DNA of 64,000 bases from Bilifractor porci (GCF_009696005.1 NZ_VUMV01000006.1:62001-126000), one strand, 5' to 3'; counted from the stretch's first letter, positions 8,317 through 16,977 are shown. Program-made: numbers and translations. Notes: generated by a model not told the origin, from the sequence alone.

Positions 8317-9738
8317 ATGAAATTCTATAATACGATGGACAAGAAAAAGGAAGAATTTGTTCCTATTGATCCGGGAGAGGTGAAGATGTATGTCTGCGGA
8401 CCGACGGTTTACAACCTGATCCACATCGGAAACGCCAGACCCATGATCGTGTTTGATACCTGCCGCCGATATCTGGAGTATAAGGGCTATAAGGTCAACT
8501 ATGTATCCAATTTTACGGATGTGGATGACAAGATTATAAAAAAGGCAAACGAGGAGGGCGTTTCCGCAGAGGAAATTTCCACGCGCTATATTGTGGAATG
8601 CAAGAAGGATATGGCGGACATGAATGTTCGTCCGGCCACCACGCATCCGCTGGCAACGCAGGAAATAGACGGGATGATCGCCCTGATCCGGGATTTGGAG
8701 AAGAAAGGCTACGCCTACAATGTGAACGGCACCGTCTATTTCCGCACAAGAAAGGACGAGGGCTACGGCAAGCTCTCGCATAAAAACCTGGACGACCTTC
8801 GTTCCGGTTTCCGCGACCTGAAGGTCAGCGGGGAGGAAGAGAAGGAGGATCCGCTGGATTTTGTTCTGTGGAAGCCAAAAAAAGAAGGAGAACCCAGCTG
8901 GGACAGCCCGTGGGGACCGGGACGTCCCGGATGGCACACGGAGTGCTGTGTCATGGCAAAGAAATATCTGGGCTCCCCTACGATTGATATTCATGCCGGA
9001 GGCGAGGATCTGATTTTTCCTCACCATGAAAATGAGATTGCCCAGAGTGAGGCGGAAAACGGCGTTCCATTCGCGCGTTATTGGCTGCACAATGCCTTTT
9101 TAAATATTGATAACCGGAAAATGAGCAAATCCCTGGGAAATTTCAAGACGGTCCGGGAGATCGGAGAACATTATGATCTGCAGGTTCTGCGGTTTTTCAT
9201 GCTCTCCGCCCATTACAGAAGCCCGCTGAATTTCAGCGCGGAGATCATGGAATCAGCGAAGAACTCGCTGGAGAGGATCCGCAACGCGGTGGATAAGCTG
9301 GCTTTTTACGCGGAAAACGCGAAAGCGGAGGAACTATCCGAAGGCGAAAAGGCTAAACTGGAGGAGATGAAAAAATACCGGGCTGCGTTTGAGGCTGCCA
9401 TGGATGATGATCTGAACACGGCGGACGCGATTGCCGCGATTTTCGATCTGGTGCGCTTTGGAAACACAGAGGCACGGGACAATGCGTCGGCTGCTTTTGC
9501 GGAGGCTGTAAAAAAGGAGATTGTATCGCTCTGTGATATTCTGGGGCTCATCGTGGAAAATACCGGGAACGACGTGGATAAAGCACTGGAAGAGGAAATA
9601 GAAAAGAAAATCGCAGAACGGCAGGCATGCAAAAAGGCCAGGGATTATGCCGGCGCCGACGCCATCCGGGATGAGCTGGCCGCGAAGGGCATCATTCTGG
9701 AAGATACCAGAGAGGGCTGCAAATGGCACAGGGCATGA
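8317..9738 (+). CDS. cysS: Cysteinyl-tRNA synthetase
   Basis: A class I synthetase charging tRNA-Cys. The signature IHIGNARP (HIGH motif) lies near residue 35 and KMSKS near 268. Zn ligands appear in YVCGPTV and WHTECC and in the later GGEDLIFPHHENE. Its 473 residues are standard. AGGAGG stands about eleven bases before the ATG. It heads the conserved cysS-mrnC-rlmB-sigH string known from Firmicutes, and mrnC follows 39 bases later. No T-box leader is visible in the short space upstream. Confidence 0.97.
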   Translation: MKFYNTMDKKKEEFVPIDPGEVKMYVCGPTVYNLIHIGNARPMIVFDTCRRYLEYKGYKVNYVSNFTDVDDKIIKKANEEGVSAEEISTRYIVECKKDMADMNVRPATTHPLATQEIDGMIALIRDLEKKGYAYNVNGTVYFRTRKDEGYGKLSHKNLDDLRSGFRDLKVSGEEEKEDPLDFVLWKPKKEGEPSWDSPWGPGRPGWHTECCVMAKKYLGSPTIDIHAGGEDLIFPHHENEIAQSEAENGVPFARYWLHNAFLNIDNRKMSKSLGNFKTVREIGEHYDLQVLRFFMLSAHYRSPLNFSAEIMESAKNSLERIRNAVDKLAFYAENAKAEELSEGEKAKLEEMKKYRAAFEAAMDDDLNTADAIAAIFDLVRFGNTEARDNASAAFAEAVKKEIVSLCDILGLIVENTGNDVDKALEEEIEKKIAERQACKKARDYAGADAIRDELAAKGIILEDTREGCKWHRA

Positions 9739-9777
9739 GCCGGCTGTGCGGATGAAGCGGAAGAGGGACACAGACCT

Positions 9778-10221
9778 ATGAGTATAGAAGGAAAACAGCA
9801 GCTGTCTCCGGAACAGTATTCCCCGCTGACGCTGGCTTATATCGGAGACGCGATTTACGAAATCTATATCCGCACCATGATTGTGACAAAAGCAAATGCC
9901 CCGGTTCATCTTTTGCACGAGAAGTCCAGCGCCCTTGTCCGCGCAGGGAAACAGTCGGAGATCGTAGGAATTCTGGAACCGCTGTTTACGGAAAAAGAGA
10001 GGCAGGTCTATCATCGGGGCAGAAATGCGAAGGCTTATACAAAGGCAAAGAATGCCGGGATTCTGGAATACCGTCGGGCAACCGGGCTGGAGGCTGTCAT
10101 GGGGTATCTCTATCTGAAGGGGGATCTGGACAGGATCCGGGAGCTGCTGGCAGTCGGCCTGGGTGTAGAAGCGGAGACGCTGAGGCTGCCGTTCGAACAG
10201 ATGGAACAGAGGAAAGTGTGA
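9778..10221 (+). CDS. mrnC: Mini-ribonuclease 3
   Basis: Mini-III is a dimeric RNase III catalytic domain without a double-stranded RNA-binding domain, which matures 23S rRNA in Bacillus. The 147 residues contain LAYIGDAIYEIYIR, carrying the conserved Asp of the RNase III signature, and NAKAYTKAKNAGILEY, typical of the family. Position between cysS and rlmB is as in other Firmicutes. Its stop overlaps an alternative GTG start of rlmB. Confidence 0.93.
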   Translation: MSIEGKQQLSPEQYSPLTLAYIGDAIYEIYIRTMIVTKANAPVHLLHEKSSALVRAGKQSEIVGILEPLFTEKERQVYHRGRNAKAYTKAKNAGILEYRRATGLEAVMGYLYLKGDLDRIRELLAVGLGVEAETLRLPFEQMEQRKV

Positions 10222-10229
10222 GGAATGAT

Positions 10230-11306
10230 ATGGCTGGTGCAGGAAGAAATAAAGTGGACGGCGGATTCGGGCGCAGAGGCAGGAACGAAAACAGGAGCAG
10301 CGGGGAAAAGGACAGGCGTTACGGGCAGAAGCGGGAACGCTCCGGCAGGGAGAACCGTGGTTACGGCTTTGGCGGAAGGGATGAATCCGGAAAACCGGGA
10401 GCGCCGCATGGCGGCAGAGCAGGAAGAAGCCGCGCGGAATACCGGAACGGCAGCCGGACAGACTATCAGAGCGGCAGACACGCGGAATACCGGGACGACA
10501 GCCGGTCTGAGCAGAAATCCGACAGGTACCGGGAGTGGGATAAAAACACTCCGGAAACGGAAGAATTAAATGACGAAAACCGCCTGGAGGGGCGAAATCC
10601 GGTACTGGAGGCGTTCCGGTCGGGAAGGGCTGTGGATAAGGTGTTTCTGCAGAGCGGCCTGCAGGACGGCATGATCCTGACCATCGCCAGAGAGGCGAGG
10701 AAGGCAGGGTGCATCATCAGCTATGTGCCGAAGGAGCGCCTGAACCAGATGTCGGAGACCGGACATCACCAGGGAGTGATTGCCTATGCCGCTTCCTATG
10801 CGTATGCGGATGTGCAGGATATCCTGCAGAAAGCCAGAGAGAAAGGTGAGGATCCTTTCATTTTCCTTCTGGATGGAATTGAGGATCCGCACAATCTGGG
10901 CGCGATTATCCGGACGGCAAATCTGGCGGGCGCCCATGGCGTCATCATTACAAAGCACAGGTCGGCCATGCTGACCGCGACGGTGGCCAGGGCTTCCGCC
11001 GGTGCGCTGAATTATACGCCGGTCGCGAAGGTCACAAATCTTGCGGCTGCGATGGAGGAATTGAAGAAGCAGGGAATCTGGTTTGTTTGCGCGGACATGA
11101 ACGGCCCGTCTATGTACAGCCAGAATCTGACAGGGCCGATCGGCCTGGTAATCGGAAATGAGGGAGAGGGTGTCAGCAGGCTGATCAGGGAGAAGTGCGA
11201 CTTTACCGCTTCGATTCCCATGCATGGAGATATTGATTCGCTGAACGCTTCCGTTGCGGCGGGTGTCCTTGCGTACGAAATTGTACGGCAGAGAGAGCAT
11301 AAATGA
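10230..11306 (+). CDS. rlmB: 23S rRNA (guanosine-2'-O-)-methyltransferase
   Basis: A SPOUT-class (TrmH family) enzyme that methylates the ribose of G2251 (E. coli numbering) in the peptidyl-transferase centre. The N-terminal 110 residues are disordered, rich in Arg, Gly, Ser and Asp, and probably bind RNA. Then come the substrate-binding domain (GRNPVLEAF) and the knotted domain with DPHNLGAIIRTA, GNEGEGVSRL and SLNASVAAG. I choose ATG 10230, five bases behind GAGGA. A GTG at 10218 overlapping the mrnC stop is also possible and cannot be excluded, because the region is low complexity. The downstream sigH ATG overlaps this gene by four bases. Confidence 0.92.
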   Translation: MAGAGRNKVDGGFGRRGRNENRSSGEKDRRYGQKRERSGRENRGYGFGGRDESGKPGAPHGGRAGRSRAEYRNGSRTDYQSGRHAEYRDDSRSEQKSDRYREWDKNTPETEELNDENRLEGRNPVLEAFRSGRAVDKVFLQSGLQDGMILTIAREARKAGCIISYVPKERLNQMSETGHHQGVIAYAASYAYADVQDILQKAREKGEDPFIFLLDGIEDPHNLGAIIRTANLAGAHGVIITKHRSAMLTATVARASAGALNYTPVAKVTNLAAAMEELKKQGIWFVCADMNGPSMYSQNLTGPIGLVIGNEGEGVSRLIREKCDFTASIPMHGDIDSLNASVAAGVLAYEIVRQREHK

Positions 11307-11911
11307 GTGATCAAATCAGCACACGGGAATGCGGAGCCAGAGAAGAGGCGGACGATAATACGCTGATCCGGGCATACCGGAACGGGGACGCGGACGCCGC
11401 GGAGATTCTGATGAACCGGTATAAGCAGATGGTGCGCTCTACGGCCAGAGAGCTTTATCTGGTCGGCGGGGACCGCGAGGATCTTCTGCAGGAGGGAATG
11501 CTGGGGCTGTTTAAGGCGATTCGTCAGTATGACCCGGACCGGGAGGCTTCCTTTTCGACCTTTGCCGGAATGCTGGTCAGCCGTCAGATGTACACGGCCA
11601 TAGAGGCTTCCCGGCGGAAAAAGCACCAGGCGCTGAACAGCTCCATTTCCCTGAATGAGCTGGAGGAGGACCAGGGCGACGGGGCTCTGGGAACCGTGGA
11701 GAGCCCGGAAACCATCTATCTGGAGGAGGAGAACGCCAGAACGCTGCAGAAACAGATCGAAGATTCCCTGAGCCCACTGGAGACAAAGGTATTCCGGCTC
11801 TATCTGGAAGGACAGGATTACGGGCAGATTGCCTCTGCCCTGGGGAAAAAACCGAAATCCATTGATAATGCGCTGCAGCGGATACGCGCCAAGGTGCGGT
11901 CTGTCCTGTAG
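11303..11911 (+). CDS. sigH: RNA polymerase sigma-H factor
   Basis: A stationary-phase/early-sporulation sigma factor. Region 2 contains DLLQEGMLGLFKAIRQYD and SFSTFAGMLVSRQMYTAIE. Region 4 has the helix-turn-helix ending in PKSIDNALQRIRAKV, nearly the same as in Bacillus SigH. Its 202 residues are slightly shorter than the 218 of B. subtilis. It overlaps rlmB by ATGA and is the last gene of the housekeeping string. The secE-nusG genes that often follow in Bacillus are absent and the glycan region begins directly behind it. Confidence 0.93.
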   Translation: MSDQISTRECGAREEADDNTLIRAYRNGDADAAEILMNRYKQMVRSTARELYLVGGDREDLLQEGMLGLFKAIRQYDPDREASFSTFAGMLVSRQMYTAIEASRRKKHQALNSSISLNELEEDQGDGALGTVESPETIYLEEENARTLQKQIEDSLSPLETKVFRLYLEGQDYGQIASALGKKPKSIDNALQRIRAKVRSVL

Positions 11912-11913
11912 CG

Positions 11914-11942
11914 TTGCCTGGGAAAAGATGTTCTGATATAAT
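11914..11942 (+). promoter_or_regulatory. Main promoter of the surface-glycan region
   Basis: TTGCCT (11914-11919), an exact 17-base spacer and TATAAT (11937-11942), with TGA just before the -10 (extended -10). It begins three bases after the sigH stop and faces the phosphoglycosyltransferase gene. It is one of the best vegetative promoters in the window. Confidence 0.85.
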
Positions 11943-11944
11943 AA

Positions 11945-12106
11945 GAATTACGTGAGTTTCAAAGAGACGGAGTAATTCGTGGCATCACGTCGGGGGAAGG
12001 AGAACTTCTTCCCCTGGCATCATTACAGCGCCGGAAGTACAGTTTCCGCAGCCGTGCCTGCACGGACGGGGAAAACGCCTGAGGCGCATTTCTGCGTGAG
12101 CAGAAA
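11945..12106 (+). ncRNA. Highly structured 5' leader with seven serial hairpins
   Basis: The untranslated leader can fold into a chain of stems. GAATTAC (11945-11951) pairs with GTAATTC (11972-11978). CGTG/CACG lie at 11978-11989. GGGGAAG (11993-11999) pairs with CTTCCCC (12008-12014). CGGAA/TTCCG lie at 12032-12048. CCGTG/CACGG lie at 12052-12065 around CCTG. CGCC/GGCG lie at 12076-12086. TTTCTGC (12089-12095) pairs with GCAGAAA (12100-12106) around a GTGA tetraloop. ACGTGA (11950-11955) can instead pair with TCACGT (11985-11990), giving an alternative fold at the 5' end. None of the stems has a T-run, so it is not a simple attenuator. I do not recognise a known riboswitch. An antitermination or RNA-stability role is inferred from position. 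Confidence 0.55.
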
Positions 12107-12147
12107 CAGACGGTTAAATATCTGGGGTAATTGGAGCCCGGTAAGGT

Positions 12148-13581
12148 ATGGATGATAAGAGAGTGACGCACTGCGCCAGAACCATTTTGCGGCTCTGGAA
12201 TGTCGGCTGGTTCCTGGCTGTGTGGATTGTCTTTTACAATAAATATATGTTCAACACCTATCTGGTTCCGGGTGCCTTTTTTTCCGCGCTGACCTTTTAT
12301 ATTGTATACACGGCATTCTGCAGTGTATACAAGGCTTTCCGGATCGCGTCCACAGACGTGGGCGAGATTGTTTTTTCGCAGTTCGTCTCGTTCGGGTTTG
12401 CGGATCTTCTTCTCTACGTGCTCTGCTGCCTGGTTTACAACCAGATGGTCAGCATCCTGCCCGGCGCGGTGATTGTGGTCATTCAGCTGTCGGGTACCGC
12501 GGTGATCACACTGACGACAAAGCGCTATTTCATGGCGCATATTGCGCCCCACCCGACGATGATTGTCTACGGAAAGATCAAGACGCTGGATCAGGTGAAA
12601 AAATTCCGGAAACGCCTGCTTCGGAAATACAGCCATCTGTTTGACATCACCCTGCGGGAATCGGAGGAGGTCTCCGATGTCCTGTTCCTTCAGCGGCTCC
12701 AGAAGGTAGATACGGTGATTCTTTACGGAATACCGTCCACAAGAAGAGCAAGGTTTGTGCAGCGCTGTATAGAAAACAGGAAACAGTTCTATTTTGTTCC
12801 GGACATCGAGGATATTCTGGAAACGGGCTGCGAGACGAAACATCTTCTGGATACGCCTCTGATGAAGTATGAGTACAGGTACAAGAGTTCAAACAAGCAG
12901 CGCCTGAAGCGTGTGCTGGATATTATTTTTTCTTCCGTTTTTCTTATCATCCTTTCCCCCGTTATGCTTGTAACCGCCATTGCCATCAAGGCAGAGGACG
13001 GCGGCCCGGTATTCTTCCGGCAGGACCGCTACACCAAGGACGGCAAGGTTTTCAAAATCTTAAAGTTTCGCAGCATGTGTGTGGATGCGAGCAAGTACGG
13101 GACCATGCCGACCACGGAAAACGATCCCCGTGTGACAAAGGTGGGGGCGGTTATACGGAAAACCAGAATTGATGAATTCCCGCAGTTTATCAATGTCCTG
13201 AAGGGAGACATGAGTTTTGTAGGACCCCGGCCGGAAAGCGTGGAGATGTCCGATATGTACTGCCGCAAAATGCCGGAATTCCGCTACAGGCTGGCCGTCA
13301 AGGGAGGGCTGACGGGATATGCCCAGGTCTATGGAAAATATAATACGTCCGCCCTGGATAAGCTGATGCTGGATCTGATGTATATTGAAAATCAGTCTAC
13401 GCTCCTGGATTTCAAAATTGCCCTGCTGACGCTCCGGACCATATTCAAATCCGACGCGGCGGAAGGCTTTGACGATGAGACTGGCAGGGAATTTCACGAT
13501 GACATGCAGGAAAACAGCAGGAAGAAGCCTCCGGAAGAACAGGGCGGGAAAGAACGCGAAATATCCGGAGACGAGGAATGA
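12148..13581 (+). CDS. Polyprenyl-phosphate phosphoglycosyltransferase (initiating sugar transferase)
   Basis: A membrane enzyme that starts a repeat unit by moving a sugar-1-phosphate from its nucleotide to undecaprenyl phosphate. The N-terminal half has hydrophobic helices and a soluble fold resembling the CoA-binding-like domain of WbaP/EpsE-type enzymes. The C-terminal bacterial sugar transferase domain begins with KRVLDIIFSS near residue 252, a reentrant membrane helix, and carries KILKFRSM, TRIDEFPQFINVL with the catalytic Asp-Glu pair, and MSFVGPRPE. Its 477 residues are normal. It is the first gene behind the strong promoter and structured leader, and the next gene starts three bases after its stop. 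A C-terminal tail of charged residues has no assigned role. Sugar specificity unknown. Confidence 0.92.
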   Translation: MDDKRVTHCARTILRLWNVGWFLAVWIVFYNKYMFNTYLVPGAFFSALTFYIVYTAFCSVYKAFRIASTDVGEIVFSQFVSFGFADLLLYVLCCLVYNQMVSILPGAVIVVIQLSGTAVITLTTKRYFMAHIAPHPTMIVYGKIKTLDQVKKFRKRLLRKYSHLFDITLRESEEVSDVLFLQRLQKVDTVILYGIPSTRRARFVQRCIENRKQFYFVPDIEDILETGCETKHLLDTPLMKYEYRYKSSNKQRLKRVLDIIFSSVFLIILSPVMLVTAIAIKAEDGGPVFFRQDRYTKDGKVFKILKFRSMCVDASKYGTMPTTENDPRVTKVGAVIRKTRIDEFPQFINVLKGDMSFVGPRPESVEMSDMYCRKMPEFRYRLAVKGGLTGYAQVYGKYNTSALDKLMLDLMYIENQSTLLDFKIALLTLRTIFKSDAAEGFDDETGREFHDDMQENSRKKPPEEQGGKEREISGDEE

Positions 13582-13584
13582 CAG

Positions 13585-14880
13585 ATGCAGATCTTTATCG
13601 TAACGCATTCTTCCACCTACGACTGCCGTGCCGAGGCGGCCGGAGAATACTTCAGAGAAAAAGAAAATCAAGTACAGTATATTTTTTCGGATTTTGACCA
13701 TCTCAGGCGCACCGGACGCAGCGCGTCCGGAACCGGTAAAGAAGCAGATTCCGGGTCCGTCGTTTACCTTCCCATGCGCCCCTACCGGAAAAACCTTTCG
13801 GCCAGAAGGCTGCTTTCGATCCGGAGGTTCGCCGGGGATGCGGAACAATATCTTGACGGACAGCTGGGAACCCTGCAGAAGAGCAGGGGCTCTGCCTGGG
13901 TGGCGGAGAACGTGGTGATCTGGTTCCTGATCCCGGCGAATTCCTTTGTCCGGGCCGCGTCTGTTCTCAAGGGCAGATACGGGGTGCGGATCATTCTGGA
14001 TGTGATTGACCTGTGGCCGGAATCCATTCCCAGGCCGGAGCTGCAGAGGCTTCCGCCCATGCGTGCCTGGGCTTCGCTGCGCGACAGATACCTGGACTGC
14101 GCGGACTGGATTTTTACAGAGTGTTCCCTGTATCAGAAGATTCTCCGCCTGCCGGAGAAAAAAACAACCGTACTTCCCTGGTTTAAGGACGAACCGGCCG
14201 GCCGGGAAATAACAGGAACGGCAGCCGCAGGGAATGCTTCTGCCGAGGAGCCGGGTACGCGGCTGCTGCAGATCGCTTATCTGGGGGCTGTCAATAATAT
14301 CATCGACATAGGGCTGATCACAGAGTTCCTGAGACGTCTGAAGGAACTTTTGCGTGCAGAAGACAGGAAGCTGCTTCTCCATCTGATCGGGGAGGGAGAG
14401 CATAAGCAGGATTTTCTCCGGGCACTGGCAGAGAGTGAAATTCCGTTCCGGGATCACGGCGCGGTATATGAGGAGGAACAGAAGAAAAGCATCCTGCGGC
14501 AGTGCAGCTTCGGCCTGAATTTTATGAAACCGTCCGTACGGGTCGGGCTTACCATGAAATCCATCGACTACCTGTCCTTCGGCATCCCGATTCTGAATAC
14601 CATTCCGGATGATACCTGGGAGCTCGTGAACCGGGAAAAAATCGGAGTCAATGTAGACAGGACACATCCGGAAAGGGCGGTACAGGCGGTGGCGGAGATT
14701 TCCGGTGACCCGGAGGAATGGAAAACCATGCATGTCCGGGCCAGAAAGACGTTTGAAAAGAATTTTACCAGGCGGGCCTTCCGGCAGATCCTGGACAGAA
14801 CAGCCGCCGGATGGCCGGACACGCCGGACGGCGTCCCGCCTCTCCGAAAATCCTTTCCTGGTCAGGCGGACGAGGAATAA
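13585..14880 (+). CDS. Glycosyltransferase, probable GT4 family (GT-B fold)
   Basis: A 431-residue soluble or peripheral protein. The N-terminal Rossmann domain starts with IFIVTHSSTYDCRAEA, where GT4 enzymes bind the acceptor. The middle has VIDLWPESIP, a phrase common in WbuB-like GT4 proteins, followed by LPWFKDEP. The C-terminal half has IAYLGAVNN, an LIGEGEH turn and SIDYLSFGIPILNT, which fit the donor-sugar domain, although the classical EX7E is not clear to me. It follows the initiating transferase by three bases and probably adds the second sugar. A long open frame on the opposite strand across this gene is an artefact of GC-rich third positions. Confidence 0.78.
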   Translation: MQIFIVTHSSTYDCRAEAAGEYFREKENQVQYIFSDFDHLRRTGRSASGTGKEADSGSVVYLPMRPYRKNLSARRLLSIRRFAGDAEQYLDGQLGTLQKSRGSAWVAENVVIWFLIPANSFVRAASVLKGRYGVRIILDVIDLWPESIPRPELQRLPPMRAWASLRDRYLDCADWIFTECSLYQKILRLPEKKTTVLPWFKDEPAGREITGTAAAGNASAEEPGTRLLQIAYLGAVNNIIDIGLITEFLRRLKELLRAEDRKLLLHLIGEGEHKQDFLRALAESEIPFRDHGAVYEEEQKKSILRQCSFGLNFMKPSVRVGLTMKSIDYLSFGIPILNTIPDDTWELVNREKIGVNVDRTHPERAVQAVAEISGDPEEWKTMHVRARKTFEKNFTRRAFRQILDRTAAGWPDTPDGVPPLRKSFPGQADEE

Positions 14881-14945
14881 CCCGCGGGCAGTTCCGGAAA
14901 TGAAGGAGCGCCTGCTTTCATCATCAAAAAAGGACAAATAGGAAT

Positions 14946-15341
14946 ATGGGGGAACAGAAAAAAAGAAAAATGTCGTTTCTGTCGGTGCTGCTGATACAGG
15001 GAGCAGTTGTGGTATACACGGGTTCGTCCGTGTGCTCGAAAATAGCCTCTTCGCATCCCGGATCGATTACGGTTTTCGGTCTGACGCTTCACTGGCTTTC
15101 CTGGACCGGAGTGCTCTGGGTTTTTCTGGAGCTGTGCTGCCTGGGCGCCTACGCGATTTTCTGGCAGCAGATTATCAAGCGGTTTGACCTGTCCATTGCT
15201 TATGCCAACCGGGCATTTGCCATCTTTTGGACATTTTTATGGAGCGTGTTGATCTTCCACGAAACCTTCCGGCCGGTCAGCCTGATCGGAATCTTTCTGG
15301 TGTTCTTTGGGATATTACTGGTGAATCAGGATGCAGAATAG
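14946..15341 (+). CDS. Small EamA/SMR-like membrane transporter, subunit 1
   Basis: A 131-residue protein with four predicted membrane helices (about 12-32, 48-72, 82-104 and 110-128), the size of a small-multidrug-resistance unit. AYANRAFAIFWTFLWSVLIF followed by HETFRPVSLIGIFLVFFGI is typical of EamA/ArnE-like half transporters. It overlaps the next, similar gene by 11 bases, which suggests a heterodimer like ArnE/ArnF, the flippase of undecaprenyl-phosphate aminoarabinose. In a glycan operon, flipping of a lipid-linked sugar is more likely than drug export. This is inference from family and context. Confidence 0.75.
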   Translation: MGEQKKRKMSFLSVLLIQGAVVVYTGSSVCSKIASSHPGSITVFGLTLHWLSWTGVLWVFLELCCLGAYAIFWQQIIKRFDLSIAYANRAFAIFWTFLWSVLIFHETFRPVSLIGIFLVFFGILLVNQDAE

Positions 15342-15684
15342 TTTTAACAGCTGGGTATTTTTATTCGCGCTTAGCGCCGCGATTGCGGCATTTTCCCAGG
15401 TGCTGCTGAAAAAAAGCGCTTCGGAAAAACACAGCAGTGTGCTCCGGGAGTATCTGAATGTCAAGGTGATTGTCGGCTATGGCCTGATGTTCTGCGGTAT
15501 GCTGATGGGAGTTGTGGCCTACGGAAAGGGCGTCACGGTTCAGGGCGGTTCGGTGATGGAGGCATCCGGAAATGTCTGGATCATAGTCCTGAGCTACCTG
15601 TTCTTCCGGGAACCGATCACAAAAAAGAAGATCATCGGAAATATCATGATTATCGCCGGCATTCTTCTGTTTAATCTGCTGTGA
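15331..15684 (+). CDS. Small EamA/SMR-like membrane transporter, subunit 2
   Basis: A 117-residue protein with four predicted helices. The motifs SQVLLKKSA, VVAYGKGVTVQGGSVME and YLFFREPITKKKIIGN are typical of EmrE/EamA half transporters. It starts inside the end of subunit 1, so the pair is translated together and probably assembles as an antiparallel heterodimer, since the two differ in charge distribution. No full-length Wzx-type flippase is visible anywhere in the window, so this pair is a candidate for moving a lipid-linked monosaccharide. The aminotransferase gene follows 58 bases later. Confidence 0.77.
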   Translation: MQNSFNSWVFLFALSAAIAAFSQVLLKKSASEKHSSVLREYLNVKVIVGYGLMFCGMLMGVVAYGKGVTVQGGSVMEASGNVWIIVLSYLFFREPITKKKIIGNIMIIAGILLFNLL

Positions 15685-15741
15685 GAACCGACACGGAGCC
15701 GGAAGAATGAACAGGTAAGTTTAGAAACGGGAGTTGATCAG

Positions 15742-16866
15742 ATGATAGACTTTAACAATCCCCCTGTTGTGGGAACGGAAATGAAATATGTCGAGGACTC
15801 TGTACGGAGCGGCAAGATCTGCGGAGACGGAAAATACACCGGCCTGTGCAGCGGGTGGATGAAGGAACATTTTCACACGAAAAATATCCTTCTGACGACA
15901 TCCTGCACACATGCGCTGGAAATGTCCGCCTTTCTCTCCGGTATTCAGCCGGGAGATGAGGTGATCATGCCCTCCTACACCTTTGTTTCCACGGCGGACG
16001 CATTTGTCCTGCGGGGCGCGAAAATCGTATTTGTGGATATACGTCCGGATACCATGAATATTGATGAGACGAAAATTGAGGACGCAATCACCGACAAAAC
16101 CCGCGCCATTGTGGTTGTGCACTACGCCGGAGTAGCCTGTGCCATGGAAGAGATTCTTGCAATCGCGAAGAAGCATCATCTGATGGTCATCGAGGATGCC
16201 GCGCAGGGAGTGAATGCGTATTATAAAGACAGGGCGCTGGGCACCATCGGGGATTTCGGCTGCTACAGCTTTCATGAGACGAAGAACTATACCATGGGAG
16301 AGGGCGGGGCGATTCTATTTCAGGACGACAAATATCTGGGCGACGCGGAGATTCTGCGGGAAAAAGGGACAAACAGAAGCAGGTTCTTCCGCGGAGAGAT
16401 CGACAAGTATACATGGGTGCACTACGGCTCCTCCTATCTGCCCAGCGATATGAACGCCGCCTATCTTTATGCGCAACTGCTTGCCGTGAACAAAATCCAG
16501 AAGAAACGCATGAAAATATGGAATACCTACCATGAGGGATTAAAGGATCTGGAAGACGCGGGAAAGCTCCAGCGTCCGTTTATTCCGGATTATGCCCGGC
16601 ACAATGCGCATATGTACTATGTAAAGGTAGAGAATCTGAAGGTCCGCACGCGGCTCCTGAAGGATCTGATGGACCGGGGCGTGCACTGTGTATTTCACTA
16701 TATCCCTCTGCACACCTCGCCGGCGGGACAGAAGTTCGGGCGGTTCTCCGGAGAGGATGTTTATACCACGAGGGAAAGCGAGAGGCTGATCCGGCTTCCC
16801 ATGTTTTACAATCTGGAAATGGAAGATGTGGGGAAGGTGATCGATGCCTTTCACCAGCTGCTGTAG
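15742..16866 (+). CDS. wecE: dTDP-4-amino-4,6-dideoxygalactose transaminase
   Basis: A PLP-dependent sugar aminotransferase of the DegT/DnrJ/EryC1 family, which makes dTDP-Fuc4N from dTDP-4-keto-6-deoxyglucose with glutamate. The opening MIDFNNPPVVGTEM, the SGKICGDG turn, GDEVIMPSYTFVSTA, AIVVVHYAGVAC and the PLP-lysine motif SFHETKNY closely follow enterobacterial WecE (RffA), a clearer match than to other family members. Its 374 residues agree. The substrate can come from RmlA and RmlB encoded downstream at 20186-22236. It therefore predicts Fuc4N (or an N-acyl form) in a surface glycan. No dedicated acetyltransferase (WecD-like) is seen in the window. Confidence 0.88.
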   Translation: MIDFNNPPVVGTEMKYVEDSVRSGKICGDGKYTGLCSGWMKEHFHTKNILLTTSCTHALEMSAFLSGIQPGDEVIMPSYTFVSTADAFVLRGAKIVFVDIRPDTMNIDETKIEDAITDKTRAIVVVHYAGVACAMEEILAIAKKHHLMVIEDAAQGVNAYYKDRALGTIGDFGCYSFHETKNYTMGEGGAILFQDDKYLGDAEILREKGTNRSRFFRGEIDKYTWVHYGSSYLPSDMNAAYLYAQLLAVNKIQKKRMKIWNTYHEGLKDLEDAGKLQRPFIPDYARHNAHMYYVKVENLKVRTRLLKDLMDRGVHCVFHYIPLHTSPAGQKFGRFSGEDVYTTRESERLIRLPMFYNLEMEDVGKVIDAFHQLL

Positions 16867-16977
16867 GGCGCAGACGGCGAAAATGCGTTTTTATCCGATG
16901 CCTCTGGGAAATACAGAGGAGGAAAAGATATTTCAACTCCAAAAGGGTATCGGTTCATGAGGAGGAGAGAAGAAAAG

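Noticed and set aside
11945-12106. Cyclic-di-GMP, T-box or SAM riboswitch in the glycan leader
   Set aside because: None of the conserved core words of those classes that I know (for example the T-box GGTGG-ACCGCG) is present.
12052-12106. Rho-independent terminator/attenuator in the leader
   Set aside because: The last hairpins are followed by ACAGACGG and not by a T-run.
13060-14937. Open frame of 625 codons on the minus strand across the glycosyltransferase gene
   Set aside because: It lies opposite two good plus-strand genes, has no recognisable domain or ribosome site, and is low-complexity in Arg, Pro and Gly, as expected for an antisense frame in GC-biased coding DNA.
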